This document shows positions 1-8,888 of a DNA stretch of 64,000 nucleotides, piece after piece (positions within the stretch are counted from its first letter, which is position 1; each line of letters starts with the position of its first letter). The translations under genes and the position numbers were made by a program. The notes below the pieces were generated by a model that was not told the origin of the DNA, ran no database searches, and worked only from the letters and a program-made list of their open reading frames with translations. Origin of the DNA: Chitinophagaceae bacterium (GTDB lineage Bacteria; Bacteroidota; Bacteroidia; Chitinophagales; Chitinophagaceae); the NCBI GenBank assembly GCA_027484165.1, contig JAIXWH010000014.1, positions 1-64,000 on the forward strand. The letters are read 5' to 3'.

Positions 1-31
1 ACAGAAATCAAACGTTGTAATTGTAATTTCC

Positions 32-39
32 TACCTTAG
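32..39 (+). promoter_or_regulatory. Putative accBC promoter, -7 element
   Basis: TACCTTAG resembles the Bacteroidota -7 consensus TAnnTTTG and its common TAnnTTCG variant. A TTG lies about 15 bp upstream, a little close for a -33 element. It is 45 bp from the accB start and is the only candidate seen in the 83 bp before the gene. Confidence 0.4.
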
Positions 40-83
40 CGCTTCAATTTGATTTTCTATTTTTTATCATTCAAATTATTCAC

Positions 84-560
84 ATGGATATCAAACAAAT
101 TCAAGAGCTGGTAAAGCTCATCAACAAAACATCAATCGGAGAAATCACTATCGAAGAAAACGGAAAGAAAATAACGATCAAGCAGAAAAACGATCCGGTT
201 CAAAATATTATAGCTGCTCCTGCCCCAACCTATAATCAGACAGCTGCAGCTGTTCCCGCACCTCAGGCTGCACCATCAAATACGACTGCTGCTCCAAAAA
301 CTGAAGCTAAAACAGATAACTACATCACAATAAAAAGTCCAATGATTGGCACATTTTACCGTCAATCAGGACCAGGTAAGCCCATTTTTGCAAGTGTTGG
401 AGATGAAGTTACTCCAGGTAAAGTAGTATGCATTATCGAAGCCATGAAACTATTCAATGAAATAGAAAGCGAAATAAAAGGTAGAATTGTTAAGGTTTTA
501 GTAGATGATGCAAGTCCTGTTGAATACGACCAACCTTTATTTTTGGTAGACCCTGCATAA
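84..560 (+). CDS. accB: Biotin carboxyl carrier protein of acetyl-CoA carboxylase
   Basis: Carries the biotin that shuttles carboxyl groups between biotin carboxylase and carboxyltransferase in the first step of fatty acid synthesis. The 158 residues fit the family: an N-terminal region (1-40), an Ala/Pro-rich flexible linker (about 44-75) and a C-terminal biotinyl domain (about 80-157). The biotinylation motif EAMKL is present, with the acceptor lysine at residue 122. accC follows 62 bp downstream on the same strand, so this is the usual accBC pair. The carboxyltransferase subunits are not in the window. Confidence 0.96.
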   Translation: MDIKQIQELVKLINKTSIGEITIEENGKKITIKQKNDPVQNIIAAPAPTYNQTAAAVPAPQAAPSNTTAAPKTEAKTDNYITIKSPMIGTFYRQSGPGKPIFASVGDEVTPGKVVCIIEAMKLFNEIESEIKGRIVKVLVDDASPVEYDQPLFLVDPA

Positions 561-622
561 TTCAGCTTAGCTATAAAGCTGATTTATTTTCTTATTATTT
601 CTACAACTACATTCTAACAGAT

Positions 623-1960
623 ATGTTTAAAAAAATATTAATTGCAAACAGAGGTGAAATCGCTCTTCGTGTAATCAGAACTTGCAGAGAAATGGGTATC
701 AAAACTGTAGCGGTTTACTCTACTGCAGATAAAGACAGTTTACATGTAAAATTTGCAGATGAAGCCGTTTGCATTGGTAAGCCTTCAAGTTTGGATAGTT
801 ATTTGAATATCCCTCATATTATAGCCGCAGCTGAAATTACTAATGCTGATGGTATTCATCCGGGTTATGGATTTCTTGCTGAGAACAGCAAGTTTGCAAA
901 GATTTGTGGTGATCATGGTATAAAGTTTATTGGACCCACACCTGAAATGATCAATTCAATGGGTGATAAAATCACTGCAAAAGAAACAATGATAAAAGCA
1001 GGAGTACCTGTAGTTCCAGGAGTTGAAGGATTACTTGAAAGTGTAGCTCATGCAAAAAAATCTGCGAAAGAGGTGGGATATCCGGTAATATTAAAAGCTA
1101 CTGCTGGTGGAGGTGGAAAAGGAATGCGTGTGGTGTGGCAAGAAAGTGAAATTGAAAAAGCTTTTGAAACAGCAAAAACTGAAGCAGCTGCATCATTCAA
1201 AAATGATGGAATCTATATGGAGAAATTCGTTGAAGAACCTCGTCATATTGAAATTCAGGTTGCAGGTGATCAATACGGAAATGTTTGTCACTTAAGCGAA
1301 AGAGACTGTTCTATACAACGTCGTCATCAGAAACTGGTTGAAGAATCTCCCTCTCCTTTCATGACTGATGAACTCAGAGAGAAAATGGGTAACGCAGCTA
1401 TCAAAGCTGCTAAAGCCATCAACTATGAAAGCGTTGGCACCATTGAATTCCTGGTTGACAAGCATCGTAATTTCTATTTCATGGAAATGAATACACGTAT
1501 TCAGGTTGAACATTGTGTAACAGAAGAAGTGATTAACTACGATTTAATTAAAGAACAAATAAAAATAGCAGCTGGAGAAAAAATTTCCGGAACCTCATAC
1601 TATCCAAAAATGCATGCTATTGAATGCAGAATAAATGCCGAAGATCCTTACAATGATTTCAGACCTAGTCCAGGGAAAATAACTGTATTACATACTCCAG
1701 GTGGACATGGTGTTCGTGTAGACAGCCATGTTTACGCAGGATATGTGATTCCTCCTTATTACGACAGCATGATTGCAAAGTTGATTGCTGTTGCTCAAAC
1801 CAGAGAAGAAGCAATTGATACTATGCACAGGGCGTTAAGTGAATATGTGATTGAAGGAATTAAAACCACCATTCCATTCCATTTACAACTGATGCAGAAT
1901 GAAGATTTCAGAAAAGGTAACTTTACCACAAAATTCATGGAATCTTTTAAAATGAAATAA
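623..1960 (+). CDS. accC: Acetyl-CoA carboxylase, biotin carboxylase subunit
   Basis: ATP-dependent carboxylation of the biotin on AccB using bicarbonate. At 445 residues it is close to the E. coli length. The N-terminal lobe begins with the typical [13 protein letters not shown]; the ATP-grasp glycine loop GGGGKGMR is near residue 165. The active-site region with [10 protein letters not shown] is near residue 290, and a C-terminal biotin carboxylase domain follows. It is probably co-transcribed with accB and ends at a strong terminator (1970-2000). A short carboxylase of this type could also serve propionyl- or pyruvate-directed enzymes, but the adjacent accB makes the acetyl-CoA role most likely. 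Confidence 0.95.
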   Translation: MFKKILIANRGEIALRVIRTCREMGIKTVAVYSTADKDSLHVKFADEAVCIGKPSSLDSYLNIPHIIAAAEITNADGIHPGYGFLAENSKFAKICGDHGIKFIGPTPEMINSMGDKITAKETMIKAGVPVVPGVEGLLESVAHAKKSAKEVGYPVILKATAGGGGKGMRVVWQESEIEKAFETAKTEAAASFKNDGIYMEKFVEEPRHIEIQVAGDQYGNVCHLSERDCSIQRRHQKLVEESPSPFMTDELREKMGNAAIKAAKAINYESVGTIEFLVDKHRNFYFMEMNTRIQVEHCVTEEVINYDLIKEQIKIAAGEKISGTSYYPKMHAIECRINAEDPYNDFRPSPGKITVLHTPGGHGVRVDSHVYAGYVIPPYYDSMIAKLIAVAQTREEAIDTMHRALSEYVIEGIKTTIPFHLQLMQNEDFRKGNFTTKFMESFKMK

Positions 1961-1969
1961 AAAAATTAA

Positions 1970-2000
1970 AATCTCTCCACAAAAAAGAGAGATTTTTTTT
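1970..2000 (+). terminator. Intrinsic terminator after accC
   Basis: AATCTCTC pairs with GAGAGATT (8 bp) around an A-rich loop and runs into eight T residues. It sits 10 bp after the accC stop and separates accBC from the E1 gene that starts at 2017. Confidence 0.85.
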
Positions 2001-2016
2001 ATACAATTGCACCTGA

Positions 2017-4077
2017 ATGTCAAAACTCTCTAACGATATATTACTCAAAGCATACAGGCACATGTGTACTGCAAAAGCGATGGCGGATACCTACGAATCT
2101 AACAGAGCGATTTGCAAATATGTTCACAGCACTTCGAGAGGACATGAAGCTATTCAATTGGCTACTGCGTTTAATTTATTGCCCTGCGATTATGTGAGCC
2201 CTTATTACCGCGATGAAAGCATCATGCTTGGATTAGGATTCAGTCCTTATCAACTGATGTTGCAATTATTAGCAAAGGGCGATGACATCTTTACTGGAGG
2301 GAGAGAATACTACAATCATCCTAATTATCGCGGCAGCGACAAGCCAACCATCATTCATCAAAGCAGTGCAACAGGGATGCAAGCTATACCCACAACAGGC
2401 ATTGCTCAGGGCGTTCAGTATTTGGAAAAAATAAATCATCATTCAACCAATAACCTCTCGCCTGTTATTGTATGCTCACTTGGAGATGCATCAGTAACTG
2501 AAGGTGAAGTAAGCGAAGCTTTTCAATTTGCAGCATTACATCAACTACCCATCATTTATTTGGTACAGGATAATGACTGGGGCATCAGTGTTACATCAGC
2601 AGAAGCAAGAACAAACAATGCTTTTGAATTCATAAAAGGTTTTAAAGGAATTAATAGTGTAAGCATTAACGGTAGTGACTTCTCTGAATCTTATCAAACC
2701 ATGAAAAAGGTAATTGATGAGGTTAGAGAAAAACGTCAGCCTTGGCTAGTTCATGCCAAAGTTCCTTTACTTGGACATCATACGAGTGGCGTTAGAAAAG
2801 AGTTTTATAGAAAAGAAGATGAACTTGCAAGCTCTTACAAAAATGATCCTGGACCTCTACTTAAAATAGTTTTGATAAAAAGCGGAGTCACAGAATCAGA
2901 CTTACTTCAAATTGAAAAAGAAGAATTAGAAAAAGTGCTTGCTGATTTTGAAAAAGCGGCGAATGCTGTTGAGCCTGATCCATTAAAAGTAGAGGAACAT
3001 GTATTTGCACCTACTCCCATCATTTCAGAAAAAGGAAACAGATCTCCATCCAACAAAGAAAAAATCTTAATGGTAGATGCGGCTTTGTTTGCCATTCGTG
3101 AAATCATGGAGGATTTTCCTGAGGCCATTTTATATGGTCAGGATGTTGGAAAGAGATTAGGAGGCGTGTTTAGAGAAGCTGCTACATTAGCTGACCAGTT
3201 TGGCGACCATAGAGTATTCAATACTGCTATACAAGAGGCCTATATTATTGGTTCCACAGTGGGCATGAGTGCTGTTGGAGTGAAACCCATAGTTGAGGTA
3301 CAATTTGCAGATTATATTTACCCAGGATTCAATCAATTAGTTACAGAAATTTCAAAAAGTGCTTATTTAAGTTGCGGAAAATTTCCAGTACAAACTTTAA
3401 TTAGAGTTCCCATTGGCGCCTATGGTGGTGGCGGACCTTATCATAGTGGAAGTGTTGAAAGCACGTTGCTAACCATTAAGGGAATCAAAGTAGTTTATCC
3501 TTCAAATGCTGCGGACATGAAGGGTTTGATGAAGGCTGCATTTTTAGACCCGAATCCGGTGGTAATGCTGGAACATAAAGGTCTATACTGGAGCAAAGTT
3601 CCGGGTACAGAAGAAGCAAAGAACACAGAGCCCGACAGAGATTATATTGTACCTCTAGGAAAAGCTTGCATCGTTAATGAAGCTAGTGATGAAGCCATTG
3701 AAAATGGTGAAAGTTGTTGCATTATCACCTATGGTATGGGTGTTTATTGGTCAAAAGCAGCGGCTAAACAATTCAACAATCAAATTGAAGTCATAGATTT
3801 AAGAACATTATTCCCTCTTGATGAAACTTTAATTTTTGAAAGAGTAAAACTTCATGGTAAATGTTTAATTGTAACTGAAGAGCAACAAAACAATTCATTT
3901 GCTGAAGCACTTTCCGGAAGAATATCAAAAACTTGTTTCAGGTATTTAGATGGGCCTGTAGAGGTTATGGGGGCACTTAATTTACCTGCAGTACCTATGA
4001 ATATGATATTAGAAAAAGCAATGTTGCCTAATGCTGAAAAAGTAGCTGCCAAATTAAAAGAAATATTAGAACATTAA
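2017..4077 (+). CDS. Fused alpha-beta E1 subunit of a 2-oxoacid dehydrogenase complex
   Basis: Thiamine-diphosphate-dependent decarboxylase (E1) of a 2-oxoacid dehydrogenase complex, most like the branched-chain 2-oxoacid or pyruvate type. Residues 1 to about 330 match the alpha subunit, with the ThDP/Mg segment starting GDASVTEGE and ending about 30 residues later at QDNDWG. Residues from about 350 to 686 match the beta (transketolase-like) subunit, with DVGKRLGGVFREA, the FNTAIQEAYIIG region and a C-terminal transketolase domain. In many bacteria these are two genes; here they form one reading frame with no internal stop. No E2 or E3 gene is nearby, so substrate specificity cannot be set from context. 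Confidence 0.9.
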   Translation: MSKLSNDILLKAYRHMCTAKAMADTYESNRAICKYVHSTSRGHEAIQLATAFNLLPCDYVSPYYRDESIMLGLGFSPYQLMLQLLAKGDDIFTGGREYYNHPNYRGSDKPTIIHQSSATGMQAIPTTGIAQGVQYLEKINHHSTNNLSPVIVCSLGDASVTEGEVSEAFQFAALHQLPIIYLVQDNDWGISVTSAEARTNNAFEFIKGFKGINSVSINGSDFSESYQTMKKVIDEVREKRQPWLVHAKVPLLGHHTSGVRKEFYRKEDELASSYKNDPGPLLKIVLIKSGVTESDLLQIEKEELEKVLADFEKAANAVEPDPLKVEEHVFAPTPIISEKGNRSPSNKEKILMVDAALFAIREIMEDFPEAILYGQDVGKRLGGVFREAATLADQFGDHRVFNTAIQEAYIIGSTVGMSAVGVKPIVEVQFADYIYPGFNQLVTEISKSAYLSCGKFPVQTLIRVPIGAYGGGGPYHSGSVESTLLTIKGIKVVYPSNAADMKGLMKAAFLDPNPVVMLEHKGLYWSKVPGTEEAKNTEPDRDYIVPLGKACIVNEASDEAIENGESCCIITYGMGVYWSKAAAKQFNNQIEVIDLRTLFPLDETLIFERVKLHGKCLIVTEEQQNNSFAEALSGRISKTCFRYLDGPVEVMGALNLPAVPMNMILEKAMLPNAEKVAAKLKEILEH

Positions 4078-4080
4078 CTA

Positions 4081-4731
4081 CTACTCCATTTTACCATCTT
4101 TCATCTGAAGAATTCTGTCACTTTTCTTTGCTAAATCCTGATTATGTGTAACAATCAAAAAAGTTTGATGGAATTCACCTCTTAAATTGATGAATAGTTG
4201 ATGTAAATCATTTGCATTTGTTGAATCCAGATTCCCGGTGGGTTCATCTGCTAAAACTATCGAAGGATTATTAACAAGCGCTCTTGCTACGGCTACTCTT
4301 TGTTGTTCTCCTCCGGATAACTGTCCGGGTTTGTTTTCAAATTTTTTATTCAACCCCAGATAATCAAGTAATTCTTTAGCTCTATTTTCTGTATTTGATT
4401 TATTTTTTCCACCAATCCATCCAGGAATACAAACATTTTCTAGTGCTGTAAATTCCGGCAGCAAATGATGAAACTGAAAAACAAATCCTATATGATCATT
4501 TCTGAATTTTGCCAATGATTTTCCTGATAGTTTTTCTACTTCAATATCATTGAGCGAAATACTGCCAGAATCAGGCTTATCAAGGGTTCCAAGTATATGT
4601 AGCAGCGTGCTTTTCCCTGCACCTGAAGCACCAATGATACTCACAATTTCACCCTTGGATATTTTAATATCCACGCCTTTTAATACCTCTACATCACTGT
4701 ATTTTTTATGAATATTTTTTGCTTCTAACAT
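4081..4731 (-). CDS. lolD: ABC transporter ATP-binding protein, LolD/MacB type
   Basis: 216-residue nucleotide-binding subunit of the LolD/MacB/FtsE class, which drives release of lipoproteins from the inner membrane or related mechanotransmission exporters. Walker A GASGAGKS is near residue 34, the signature LSGGEQQR near 138, and Walker B LADEPTGNLD follows directly, with the switch histidine in THNQD. Its stop lies 3 bp from that of the convergent E1 gene. No permease (LolC/E-like) is adjacent, so assignment to lipoprotein release is by family only; it could serve a MacB-type exporter. Confidence 0.85.
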   Translation of the reverse strand: MLEAKNIHKKYSDVEVLKGVDIKISKGEIVSIIGASGAGKSTLLHILGTLDKPDSGSISLNDIEVEKLSGKSLAKFRNDHIGFVFQFHHLLPEFTALENVCIPGWIGGKNKSNTENRAKELLDYLGLNKKFENKPGQLSGGEQQRVAVARALVNNPSIVLADEPTGNLDSTNANDLHQLFINLRGEFHQTFLIVTHNQDLAKKSDRILQMKDGKME

Positions 4732-4858
4732 AGGTTAAAAATAACAAATTATGACCTGAATTTGTTAATAAATCACATAAAGTCATCAGAAGTGAAAAAA
4801 CACTTTTGGTAATTTCGCAGTAACCTATACATTTGCAAAAAATAAACCCTTAAAGAAG

Positions 4859-5080
4859 ATGTTCTGGACACTAGAATTAGCCTCGCATTTAGAAGATGCT
4901 CCTTGGCCTGCAACAAAAGATGAATTGATTGATTACAGCATTCGTAGTGGTGCACCCATTGAAGTAATCGAAAACCTACAGGAATTAGAAGATGAAGGAG
5001 AAATCTATGAAGGTCTTGAAGACATATGGCCAGATTATCCAAGTCAGGATGATTTTTTCTTCAACGAAGACGAATATTAA
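4859..5080 (+). CDS. DUF2795 family small acidic protein
   Basis: 73-residue acidic protein of unknown function. It has a short helical domain rich in Asp/Glu (ELIDYSIRSGAP, ENLQELEDEGE) and ends in DDFFFNEDEY, a tail I associate with a small protein family widely conserved in Bacteroidota. No signal peptide or membrane segment. It stands alone between two minus-strand genes and ends at a bidirectional terminator. An unrelated ORF on the opposite strand (4773-5042) is rejected in its favour because this frame shows the conserved family sequence. Confidence 0.8.
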   Translation: MFWTLELASHLEDAPWPATKDELIDYSIRSGAPIEVIENLQELEDEGEIYEGLEDIWPDYPSQDDFFFNEDEY

Positions 5081-5105
5081 ACTCCTATGGTTTTACCATA
5101 CAAAT

Positions 5106-5136
5106 AAAAAGGCTGTTCCAAAAGAACAGCCTTTTT
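5106..5136. terminator. Bidirectional intrinsic terminator
   Basis: AAAAAGGCTGTTC and GAACAGCCTTTTT form a perfect 13-bp stem with a 5-nt loop and have A/T tracts on both sides. It therefore ends both the DUF2795 gene (+) and the convergent SemiSWEET gene (-), whose stop codon it overlaps. Confidence 0.9.
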
Positions 5137-5395
5137 ATTTGTCGGAGTATTTCAATTTAAAATAGATCATGATGGTGGAAAGAAAACAAATGAAACTGTT
5201 GCAAATGATTACTGGCAGTAATCCCTTCATTGATCCATATATCACCCATATGATTGTACTGAAAAAAACAATCAATATCATATACAAATTAAGATCTCTG
5301 ACACTTTTTGTTTTCCAGATATGATATACTTGAGGTATAAATGTTAAGCTGCTTATTACAGAAGCTATGTGTCCTATAATTTCTGCTGAATCCAT
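5135..5395 (-). CDS. SemiSWEET-type sugar transporter
   Basis: 86 residues with three hydrophobic helices and the FIPQ (PQ-loop) motif followed by VYHIWKTKS in the first helix hairpin. This is the layout of bacterial SemiSWEET proteins (MtN3/saliva family), which dimerise to make a facilitative sugar pore in the inner membrane. The substrate cannot be read from the sequence. The start is 24 bp from the stop of fabI, so it may be the last gene of the fabI transcript. Confidence 0.85.
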   Translation of the reverse strand: MDSAEIIGHIASVISSLTFIPQVYHIWKTKSVRDLNLYMILIVFFSTIIWVIYGSMKGLLPVIICNSFICFLSTIMIYFKLKYSDK

Positions 5396-5419
5396 TGTAA
5401 AATGATATGAGGAAGAAAA

Positions 5420-6232
5420 TTATTTTTCCATCTGCTCAATGACAGCGTTAGTAACCCCAGTAAATGAGAATCCTCCATCGTGGAAAAGATTTTGCATTGT
5501 TACCATTCTGGTATGATCACTAAACATTACTACACAATAGTTTGCGCAATCTTCAGCACTTGCATTTCCTAACGGACTCATTTTTTCAGCGTAATTGATA
5601 AATCCGTCGAAGCCTTTCACTCCGCTACCTGCAGTTGTTCTAGTTGGAGATTGTGAAATCGTATTTACTCTTACATGCTTTTTAACTCCATAATGATAAC
5701 CAAAGCTACGAGCAACACTTTCAAGCAATGCTTTAGCATCAGCCATTTCATTATAATCAGGAAAAATTCTTTGTGCAGCAATATAACTTAGGGCGATAAC
5801 ACTACCCCATTCGTTGATTGCATCTTTCTTCATACAACAAGCCAAAACTCTGTGCAGACTCATAGAAGAAATTTCAAAAGTTTTTAGATTATGAGTATAA
5901 TCAATATCAGTATAATGTTTTCCCTTACGAACATTCAAACTCATTCCGATAGAATGCAAAATAAAATCGAATCCGCCACCAAAATGCTCCATTGATTTGG
6001 TGATTAAATTTTCTACATCATCTCCATTACTAACATCGCAAGCAATCACAGGCGCACTAATCTTTTCAGCAAGCTTGTTGATTTCACCCATTCTCATTGC
6101 TACAGGTGCATTGGTTAAAACAATTTGAGCTCCTTCTTCATGACATTTCAAAGCTGTAATCCACGCAATAGATTTTTCATCTAAAGCTCCAAAAATGATA
6201 CCCTTTTTTCCTTTTAGCAAATTGTTTCCCAT
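5420..6232 (-). CDS. fabI: Enoyl-[acyl-carrier-protein] reductase (NADH)
   Basis: Reduces trans-2-enoyl-ACP in the last step of each fatty acid elongation cycle. The 270-residue short-chain dehydrogenase fold has the FabI-type N-terminus GIIFGALDEKSIAW for nucleotide binding. The ACDVSN and HSIGM segments follow, and the catalytic Tyr-(X)6-Lys arrangement appears in DYNEMADAK near residue 160. It lies between recN (upstream, 43 bp) and SemiSWEET (downstream) on the same strand. Confidence 0.93.
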   Translation of the reverse strand: MGNNLLKGKKGIIFGALDEKSIAWITALKCHEEGAQIVLTNAPVAMRMGEINKLAEKISAPVIACDVSNGDDVENLITKSMEHFGGGFDFILHSIGMSLNVRKGKHYTDIDYTHNLKTFEISSMSLHRVLACCMKKDAINEWGSVIALSYIAAQRIFPDYNEMADAKALLESVARSFGYHYGVKKHVRVNTISQSPTRTTAGSGVKGFDGFINYAEKMSPLGNASAEDCANYCVVMFSDHTRMVTMQNLFHDGGFSFTGVTNAVIEQMEK

Positions 6233-6275
6233 AGCTTTAATAGTTTTTTTAGATTGTAAAATTACTTCTTCTTAC

Positions 6276-7931
6276 TCAATTTTCTATCATCTCTTTTGCA
6301 TTCTCTATAGCAGCAGCACTGGGTGTTTCACCACCAAGCATTTTGGCAACAGCAATTACCCTTTCTTCCTTGCTGAGAATACTCACTTTTGTTGCTACTT
6401 TATTGGATTTGGTTTCCTTGTAAACATAATAATGATGATTAGCCCTTGCAGCAATTTGAGGCTGATGGGTAATAGAAATCAACTGAATGCTTGACGACAA
6501 ATCTTTCATGATGATGCCGACTTGCTTTGCAGCTTCTCCGCTGATACCGGTGTCAATCTCATCAAAAATCAAAGTAGGTAATGCTAATTTTTGAGCTACC
6601 AGTGACTTTATGCTCAACATTAATCTGCTTAGCTCACCGCCACTTGCAACCTTTCCAATCGATTCGAATTTATTGCTTTTATTGGCATCAAATAGAAAAT
6701 CAATCGTATCAATACCAGACGAATTGAGCTCCACAATATCCATCTGAACTTTAATTCTTGCATTCGGCATTCCAACTTGATATAGCAATTGATTTACTTT
6801 ACTTACAAAACCATCTACCTGCCCGACTCTTTTTTTGGAAATTTGTTTTGCCAATGTCAAGCACTCGTTATATAATTGATCCAGTTCTTTTTCCAATCTT
6901 TCTATTGAGCTTGAAATGTTGGTATAACCCTCAAGTTTAAGTTGCAGTTTATTCTTCACTTCTATTAAATCAGCTGTTGAATTCACTCCGTGTTTTTTCA
7001 TCAACTTGTATCCTGAAGAAATACGCTCATTGATCAAAGCAATTTTATCAGGATCATATTTCACCGCACTTTCCAATCGATTCAATTCATCTGCGATATC
7101 TTCCAATTCAATAGTTGTGCTGTTTAATCTTTTTGAAATTTCTTCAATATTGGTATGAAGTGATTCAAGTGATTTTAATTTTTGTAATAATGATTTCAGT
7201 TGCTGAACTATTGGTTGTTCGCTTCCATTCAGAGTTGAATAAAGCAATTCCAGTTGATGCTTGATGTGTTCAGCATTGTTTAAAACTTTTACTTCTTGAT
7301 CAAGACCTTCCAACTCATTTTCTTTTAACTGAAGCTCCTCTAATTCATCAAACAAAAATTGATTATAATCCAATTCTTTATTTGCTGATTCCTGCTGATG
7401 CTTAAGTTGACTCAGCTCTTTCCTGACATTAGAAAGTGATTCAAATTGGAGTTTCAATTTTTTTATACCAGATATATTGTCTGCTAATGCATCAAGTACT
7501 TCTCTTTGAAAGTTTTCTGAACTAATTTCAAGTGTATCAAATTGTTGATGCAAGTCGACAAGAAATAAACTCAATTGTTTTACAACAGATAAATTAACTG
7601 GAGTATCATTAATAAAACTTCTTGACTTGCCATTTGATGAAATCTCACGTCTGATAATAATTTCATCATCCCAATCCAATTCGTTATCATCGAAAAAAGC
7701 AGCAATAGTACCTGTATTTTTTAATTGAAATCTTCCTTCAATGATGCATTTTTTTTGAGCATCCATCAATACACTGCTGTCTGCTCTTTGTCCTAAAATC
7801 AAATTCAATGCCCCCATCAAAATACTCTTCCCTGCGCCTGTTTCGCCTGTAATAATGTTGAACCCTGAAGAAAATTTGATTTCCAAATCTTCTATAATAG
7901 CATAGTTGTGTATAAATAGTTTGGATAACAT
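6276..7931 (-). CDS. recN: DNA repair ATPase RecN
   Basis: SMC-like ATPase that acts at DNA double-strand breaks. Walker A GETGAGKS is near residue 30; a long two-part coiled coil spans about 150-370. The ABC signature SGGELSRLML and Walker B LIFDEIDTGISGE lie near 440-470. I place the start at the ATG at 7931, giving 551 residues and the usual LSKLFIHNYAII N-terminus; the frame can be extended by four codons to a TTG at 7943. It probably leads a recN-fabI-SemiSWEET transcript. Confidence 0.93.
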   Translation of the reverse strand: MLSKLFIHNYAIIEDLEIKFSSGFNIITGETGAGKSILMGALNLILGQRADSSVLMDAQKKCIIEGRFQLKNTGTIAAFFDDNELDWDDEIIIRREISSNGKSRSFINDTPVNLSVVKQLSLFLVDLHQQFDTLEISSENFQREVLDALADNISGIKKLKLQFESLSNVRKELSQLKHQQESANKELDYNQFLFDELEELQLKENELEGLDQEVKVLNNAEHIKHQLELLYSTLNGSEQPIVQQLKSLLQKLKSLESLHTNIEEISKRLNSTTIELEDIADELNRLESAVKYDPDKIALINERISSGYKLMKKHGVNSTADLIEVKNKLQLKLEGYTNISSSIERLEKELDQLYNECLTLAKQISKKRVGQVDGFVSKVNQLLYQVGMPNARIKVQMDIVELNSSGIDTIDFLFDANKSNKFESIGKVASGGELSRLMLSIKSLVAQKLALPTLIFDEIDTGISGEAAKQVGIIMKDLSSSIQLISITHQPQIAARANHHYYVYKETKSNKVATKVSILSKEERVIAVAKMLGGETPSAAAIENAKEMIEN

Positions 7932-8006
7932 TTGGAGGAGCAAATTACTGAAAACTTTGTTTCATCTTAGAAGAAAAATATCAAAATAAAAGTTGAAATC
8001 AACAAA

Positions 8007-8030
8007 AAAGCCCGGGATTATCCGGGCTTT
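8007..8030 (-). terminator. Intrinsic terminator downstream of the zinc-ribbon gene
   Basis: AAAGCCCGG and CCGGGCTTT make a 9-bp GC-rich stem with a 6-nt loop. Read on the minus strand it is followed by a T run, and it lies 19 bp beyond the stop of the 8049-8804 gene. It separates that gene from recN. Confidence 0.9.
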
Positions 8031-8048
8031 CAATTATTTAGGTAAAAA

Positions 8049-8804
8049 TTATTTCACAACAACAGATTCTGCTAAATCTGCATCAGCTAAAATTCGTCCG
8101 CAATTTTCGCAAACCATGATTTTTTTACGCAATTTTATCTCACTTTGTTTTTGAGGAGGAATTGCATGAAAACAACCACCACAACTATCTCGGTCAACTG
8201 GAACTACTGCTAATCCGTTACGATAATTATTACGAATACGATCATAACTAGCCAACAAACGATCATCAACATGACTTCTTGCTTCGTCAGCTGATTTATT
8301 GTAATGAGTTTCTTCTTTCTCTGTTTCTTTAATAATCTTTTCTAACTCTCCTTTTTTTCCAGTAAGATTACTTTCTTTAGTTGCTACTGCTTTTTTAGCC
8401 AAATCGAGTTGACGAACTTTGTCAGCTATTTCTTCAGTTGCATCTTTGATGTGTTTTTCACAAAGCTTTTCTTCCAATTGCTGCATTTCAATTTCTTTAT
8501 TGATTGCTTCAAACTCACGATTGTTTTTTACATTATCGCTTTGCTTCTCATATTTTTTTAACAAAGCCTGAGCTTCTTTAATCCCTTCTTGCTTTTGTGC
8601 AATGAATTCCTGAATACCATTGATTTCTTCCTCAATACGAGTTTGACGCGCATGAAGACCTTCAATTTCATCTTCTAAATCTTTAACTTCAATTGGTAAC
8701 TCACCTTTTAAAATCTGGATTTCATCCAGTTTACTGTCAATTTTTTGTAAACGAACAAGTGAAGACAATTTTTCTTCAACCGAAAATTCTTTTACTGCAG
8801 CCAT
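8049..8804 (-). CDS. C4-type zinc ribbon coiled-coil protein
   Basis: 251 residues. Residues about 30-185 form a long charged coiled coil. The C-terminus has a zinc ribbon with CGGC and CENC pairs about 24 residues apart (near 208-235). This is the layout of the widespread C4-type zinc-ribbon family found next to Nif3-like proteins in many bacteria. The Nif3-like gene is indeed immediately upstream on the same strand with an 84-bp gap, so the two are probably co-transcribed. The molecular function is not settled; a nucleic-acid or ribosome-associated role has been considered for relatives. Confidence 0.85.
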   Translation of the reverse strand: MAAVKEFSVEEKLSSLVRLQKIDSKLDEIQILKGELPIEVKDLEDEIEGLHARQTRIEEEINGIQEFIAQKQEGIKEAQALLKKYEKQSDNVKNNREFEAINKEIEMQQLEEKLCEKHIKDATEEIADKVRQLDLAKKAVATKESNLTGKKGELEKIIKETEKEETHYNKSADEARSHVDDRLLASYDRIRNNYRNGLAVVPVDRDSCGGCFHAIPPQKQSEIKLRKKIMVCENCGRILADADLAESVVVK

Positions 8805-8888
8805 TTTTGTTGATTTGTTTTTTGATTGCTTAATGCTAACTCCAAGTTTAGTTCCATTTTTATTGGTAAGATTTCTTTGAATATAAAA

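Noticed and set aside
4773-5042. 89-residue ORF on the minus strand
   Set aside because: It lies opposite the DUF2795 gene, whose product shows a recognisable conserved family sequence; the minus-strand product shows no family pattern.
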